A stretch of DNA of 64,000 nt, from positions 24,172 to 88,171 of the forward strand of contig CAYUAI010000009.1 in NCBI GenBank assembly GCA_964442745.1, given 5' to 3'. The notes below the pieces were generated by a model. That model worked only from the letters and a program-made list of their open reading frames with translations, had not been told where the DNA came from and searched no databases. The stretch is from CAYUAI01 sp964442745 (GTDB lineage: Bacteria; Pseudomonadota; Gammaproteobacteria; S012-40). Position numbers and translations under genes: made by a program. Positions 61,756-64,000 of the stretch are shown piece by piece. Numbering within the stretch: position 1 is the stretch's first letter; every line of letters starts with the position of its first letter.

Positions 61756-63090
61756 ATGATAAAACAAAAATTTCATGTATTGTTGTTTGTTGTTCTATCT
61801 TTGCTGATTGACAGTATGGCGTGGGCAAAATCATTTTCAGATATTAATAATATTCGTTTGCGAACGTCGCCTGAATATTCCCGCCTGATTTTTGAAGTCT
61901 CTAAACAAATGAAGTATGAGTTGTTTACTTTAAAGAATCCAAAACGCATTGTGGTAGATTTCAAAAATACCCAATTGTCAACGCGTATACCCAAAATAAA
62001 TCAGCCGCATGCGTTTATTAAAAACATTAGAACCGCAATCCGCCAAAAAAATAACCTGCGCGTTGTTTTAGATATGGACAAATTGGTGGACCACAAAATG
62101 CGTGTTTGGCAACCGAATAAAAAATATGGCTATCGAGTGGTGCTGGAAATGAAAAATCCATCGATCAAGCATCTGCCAGCTATACCTCAAACGCTCGCCA
62201 AAAAACCATCATCCGGATTGCGAGATATTGTCATCGCCGTGGATGCGGGACATGGCGGTGAAGACCCTGGAGCGGAGGGACGGCGTGGAACAAAAGAAAA
62301 ACATGTTGTGCTAAAAATAGCTAAAAAATTGGCGCGTTTGATTGATGCGCAAAAAGGCATGAAGGCAGTGATGGTACGTAATAGTGATTATTATGTCACA
62401 CTCAATGAACGCAGAAAATTCGCCCGCGAAAAGAGGGCGGATTTATTTGTTTCGATCCATGCGGATGCCTTTAAAGATCGCTCGGTGAAAGGCTCGTCTG
62501 TGTATGTTTTATCATTAAACAATGACAGTGATGATGCCTCACGTTGGTTAGCGCAACAAGAAAATGCCTCGGATTTAGTCGGCGGCGTCAGCCTGGAAAA
62601 CAAAGAAGATGTGCTAGTGGATGTGTTGCTGGATTTATCACTGACCGGTACCATTGATGTCAGCACTCGCATCGCCCAACAAGTGCTGTCTGAAATTCGC
62701 AAGGTGGGTCCAGTCCATAAACATAACGTACAGCATGCGGGCTTTATGGTGTTAAAATCTCCAGATATTCCCTCAATGTTAGTCGAAACAGCATTCATCA
62801 GTAACCCACAAGAAGAAAAGCGCTTAAACAATCAGGCTTACCAAACACGTTTGGCCCGCTCAATCATGATCGGAATTCGCCAGTATTTCCAAAACAATGC
62901 GCCACCAGGTACTCACCTAGCCGCGATCGATCGTACTCACACCATTCTCAAAGGGGATACCCTATCAACCATTGCTCAACGGTATTCCGTGAGCTTGACA
63001 TTGATTCGTGATCTCAATCATTTGTCTTCGAAAGATTATATTCGAGTCGGACAAAAATTGATTATACCGATGGAAACGTCGAGCATGTAA
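61756..63090 (+). CDS. amiB: AmiB-type N-acetylmuramoyl-L-alanine amidase
   Basis: 444 residues with signal peptide (about 1-24), AMIN domain (about 27-130), zinc amidase_3 domain (about 155-380) and one LysM (about 395-440). Zinc and catalytic residues are visible in AVDAGHGGEDPGA, LFVSIHADAF and MLVETAFISN. Cleaves septal peptidoglycan. Usually mutL follows in gammaproteobacteria; here a repeat region and an ATPase gene do instead. Confidence 0.95.
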   Translation: MIKQKFHVLLFVVLSLLIDSMAWAKSFSDINNIRLRTSPEYSRLIFEVSKQMKYELFTLKNPKRIVVDFKNTQLSTRIPKINQPHAFIKNIRTAIRQKNNLRVVLDMDKLVDHKMRVWQPNKKYGYRVVLEMKNPSIKHLPAIPQTLAKKPSSGLRDIVIAVDAGHGGEDPGAEGRRGTKEKHVVLKIAKKLARLIDAQKGMKAVMVRNSDYYVTLNERRKFAREKRADLFVSIHADAFKDRSVKGSSVYVLSLNNDSDDASRWLAQQENASDLVGGVSLENKEDVLVDVLLDLSLTGTIDVSTRIAQQVLSEIRKVGPVHKHNVQHAGFMVLKSPDIPSMLVETAFISNPQEEKRLNNQAYQTRLARSIMIGIRQYFQNNAPPGTHLAAIDRTHTILKGDTLSTIAQRYSVSLTLIRDLNHLSSKDYIRVGQKLIIPMETSSM

Positions 63091-63100
63091 ATTGGGGACC

Positions 63101-63359
63101 ATTGGGGTAAGCTTAAACTGATTTCAGGGAAAATCATTAAAAAATAACGCGTCATCTCCCTGGGTAGCGTGGATTAAGCGTAGCGAATCCACATCCGCCA
63201 TGGTGATGTAATAACGTGCCAGTATCGCATTGAAATAACGGCAAGGCCAGGGTGGATTCATGGGTTTTCAACGCTTGTTCCGGTGGATTCGCTGCGCTTA
63301 ATCCACGCTACCTTTCTATTCTATTTTTCTCTGAAATCAATTTAAACTTACCATTGGGG
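63101..63359. repeat. Nested inverted repeats, family C copy 2 inside an outer pair
   Basis: Outer arms ATTGGGGTAAGCTTAAACTG (63101-...) and AATTTAAACTTACCATTGGG (...-63358) are imperfect complements. They enclose GGTAGCGTGGATTAAGCGTA (63162-63192) paired with GGATTCGCTGCGCTTAATCC (63282-63312). The inner pair matches 37199-37268. It separates amiB from the partial ATPase gene, and the 336-bp gap contains nothing else I can name. Confidence 0.8.
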
Positions 63360-63426
63360 ATTTTGACAATTTAGGTGGGTGTTTCTGGTCGTTTCTACCT
63401 TGCAATTTCGGAACTAGTATACGAAA

Positions 63427-64000
63427 ATGCAAGGTATGATAAAAAGATGGATGACAGACAAACTTGAGCAAACTTTGCGGTATACACCTGCCGTTGCCCT
63501 GTTGGGGCCACGGCAGGTAGGCAAAACAACGCTCGCACAAACAATCGTTCAACGTCGGTCAACGCTTTATCTCGACCTTGAAGCCCCTGAAGATTTATTG
63601 AAATTAAGCGACCCCTCGGCCTTTTTGTCTTTGCATCGAGACAAACTTGTTATTGTGGATGAAATACAGCGTGCTCCCGATTTGTTCATGGTGTTGCGTG
63701 GCCTGATTGATAAAAATAGGCGGGCCGGACGTAAAGGCGAGCAATACCTGCTTTTGGGGTCGGCTTCTATGGATTTACTCAGGCAATCCTCGGAGAGTCT
63801 TGCAGGACGTATCAGCTATATCGAGCTGGCTGGCCTGAACGTACTAGAAGTGCCCGCCACTAGGCGGGAAGAAATTCAAACGTTGTGGCTGCGTGGGGGG
63901 TTCCCCGAAAGCTACCTGTCCGAAACTGATTCACTGGCCATGGAGTGGCTTGAAAACCTGATTCGCACCTATCTGGAGCGGGATGTGCCACAAATGGGTT
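63427..64000 (+). CDS. AAA ATPase of the ATP-binding/DUF4143 type, cut by window edge
   Basis: Open frame from ATG 63427 to the end of the window (191 codons visible, further in-frame starts at 63436 and 63451). Walker A LLGPRQVGKTTLA and Walker B KLVIVDEIQRAPDLF are followed by LLLGSASMDLLRQSSESLAG and later LRGGFPESYLSETDS. This is the pattern of the AAA_14/DUF4143 ATPases, whose function is unknown and which are often mobile between strains. Base composition looks richer in G and C than the upstream genes, a hint of transfer. The C-terminal DUF4143 half is not visible. Confidence 0.85.
   Translation, partial: MQGMIKRWMTDKLEQTLRYTPAVALLGPRQVGKTTLAQTIVQRRSTLYLDLEAPEDLLKLSDPSAFLSLHRDKLVIVDEIQRAPDLFMVLRGLIDKNRRAGRKGEQYLLLGSASMDLLRQSSESLAGRISYIELAGLNVLEVPATRREEIQTLWLRGGFPESYLSETDSLAMEWLENLIRTYLERDVPQMG

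Overview
The window is a moderately AT-rich gammaproteobacterial chromosome segment. The housekeeping genes run rlmE-ftsH-folP-glmM-tpiA-secG-tRNA-Leu(GAG), a 14-gene nuo operon with separate nuoC and nuoD, and orn/queG/nnrDE/tsaE/amiB. From memory this order fits free-living gammaproteobacteria around Legionella and Coxiella, but no marker here fixes the genus. Two 100-N assembly gaps (453-552, 7114-7213) both fall in repetitive coding sequence.

Left accessory part (1-8.2 kb). A gapped glycine-rich repeat lipoprotein is followed by a glycine-zipper envelope protein and a decayed asmA fragment. Then, all on the minus strand, comes what I read as a secreted fibre-like system related to Pseudomonas Fap. 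It has a tandem array of at least five short Sec-exported peptides, one further relative, a FapF-like outer-membrane barrel, a periplasmic C39 peptidase (FapD-like), and a larger protein with four CxxC/Q-x-N repeats ending in a PEP-CTERM-like tail. The small proteins combine a Sec signal peptide with a second, bacteriocin-type leader ending in VEG-T or IEG-T, followed in most by one CxxC. The C39 peptidase is the obvious candidate to remove that second leader.

Exopolysaccharide part (9.2-28 kb). A minus-strand Pel operon (pelA-B-D-E-F-G order) is present in rearranged form. PelA is split into a GH114-type hydrolase gene and a deacetylase gene, PelB is split into a membrane-anchored TPR gene and a separate barrel gene with an AMIN-like domain, and no pelC is visible. 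Divergent from it are an Agd3-like (CE18-type) deacetylase, a GH114-domain lipoprotein and a small lipoprotein. Together they suggest a second set of enzymes acting on a galactosaminogalactan-like or Pel-like polymer.

Core part (28-63 kb). metZ is preceded by a promoter, a SAM-II (SAM-alpha) riboswitch and a terminator. Then come yhbY/rlmE, ftsH-folP-glmM-tpiA-secG-tRNA-Leu, deaD on the opposite strand, and nuoA-N. A sigma70-like promoter about 240 bp upstream of nuoA is overlapped by a perfect 21-bp palindrome. After nuoN come an HDOD gene, rsgA, orn, queG, a vapB gene with a truncated vapC, nnrDE-tsaE-amiB, a nested inverted repeat, and at the right edge an incomplete AAA ATPase gene.

Several families of short inverted-repeat elements (MITE-like) recur: 1491-1588 with 39647-39720; 5401-5584 with 28022-28048; 37199-37268 with 63162-63312; and 2720-2745 with 59436-59464. 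Some lie at broken genes (asmA, vapC).
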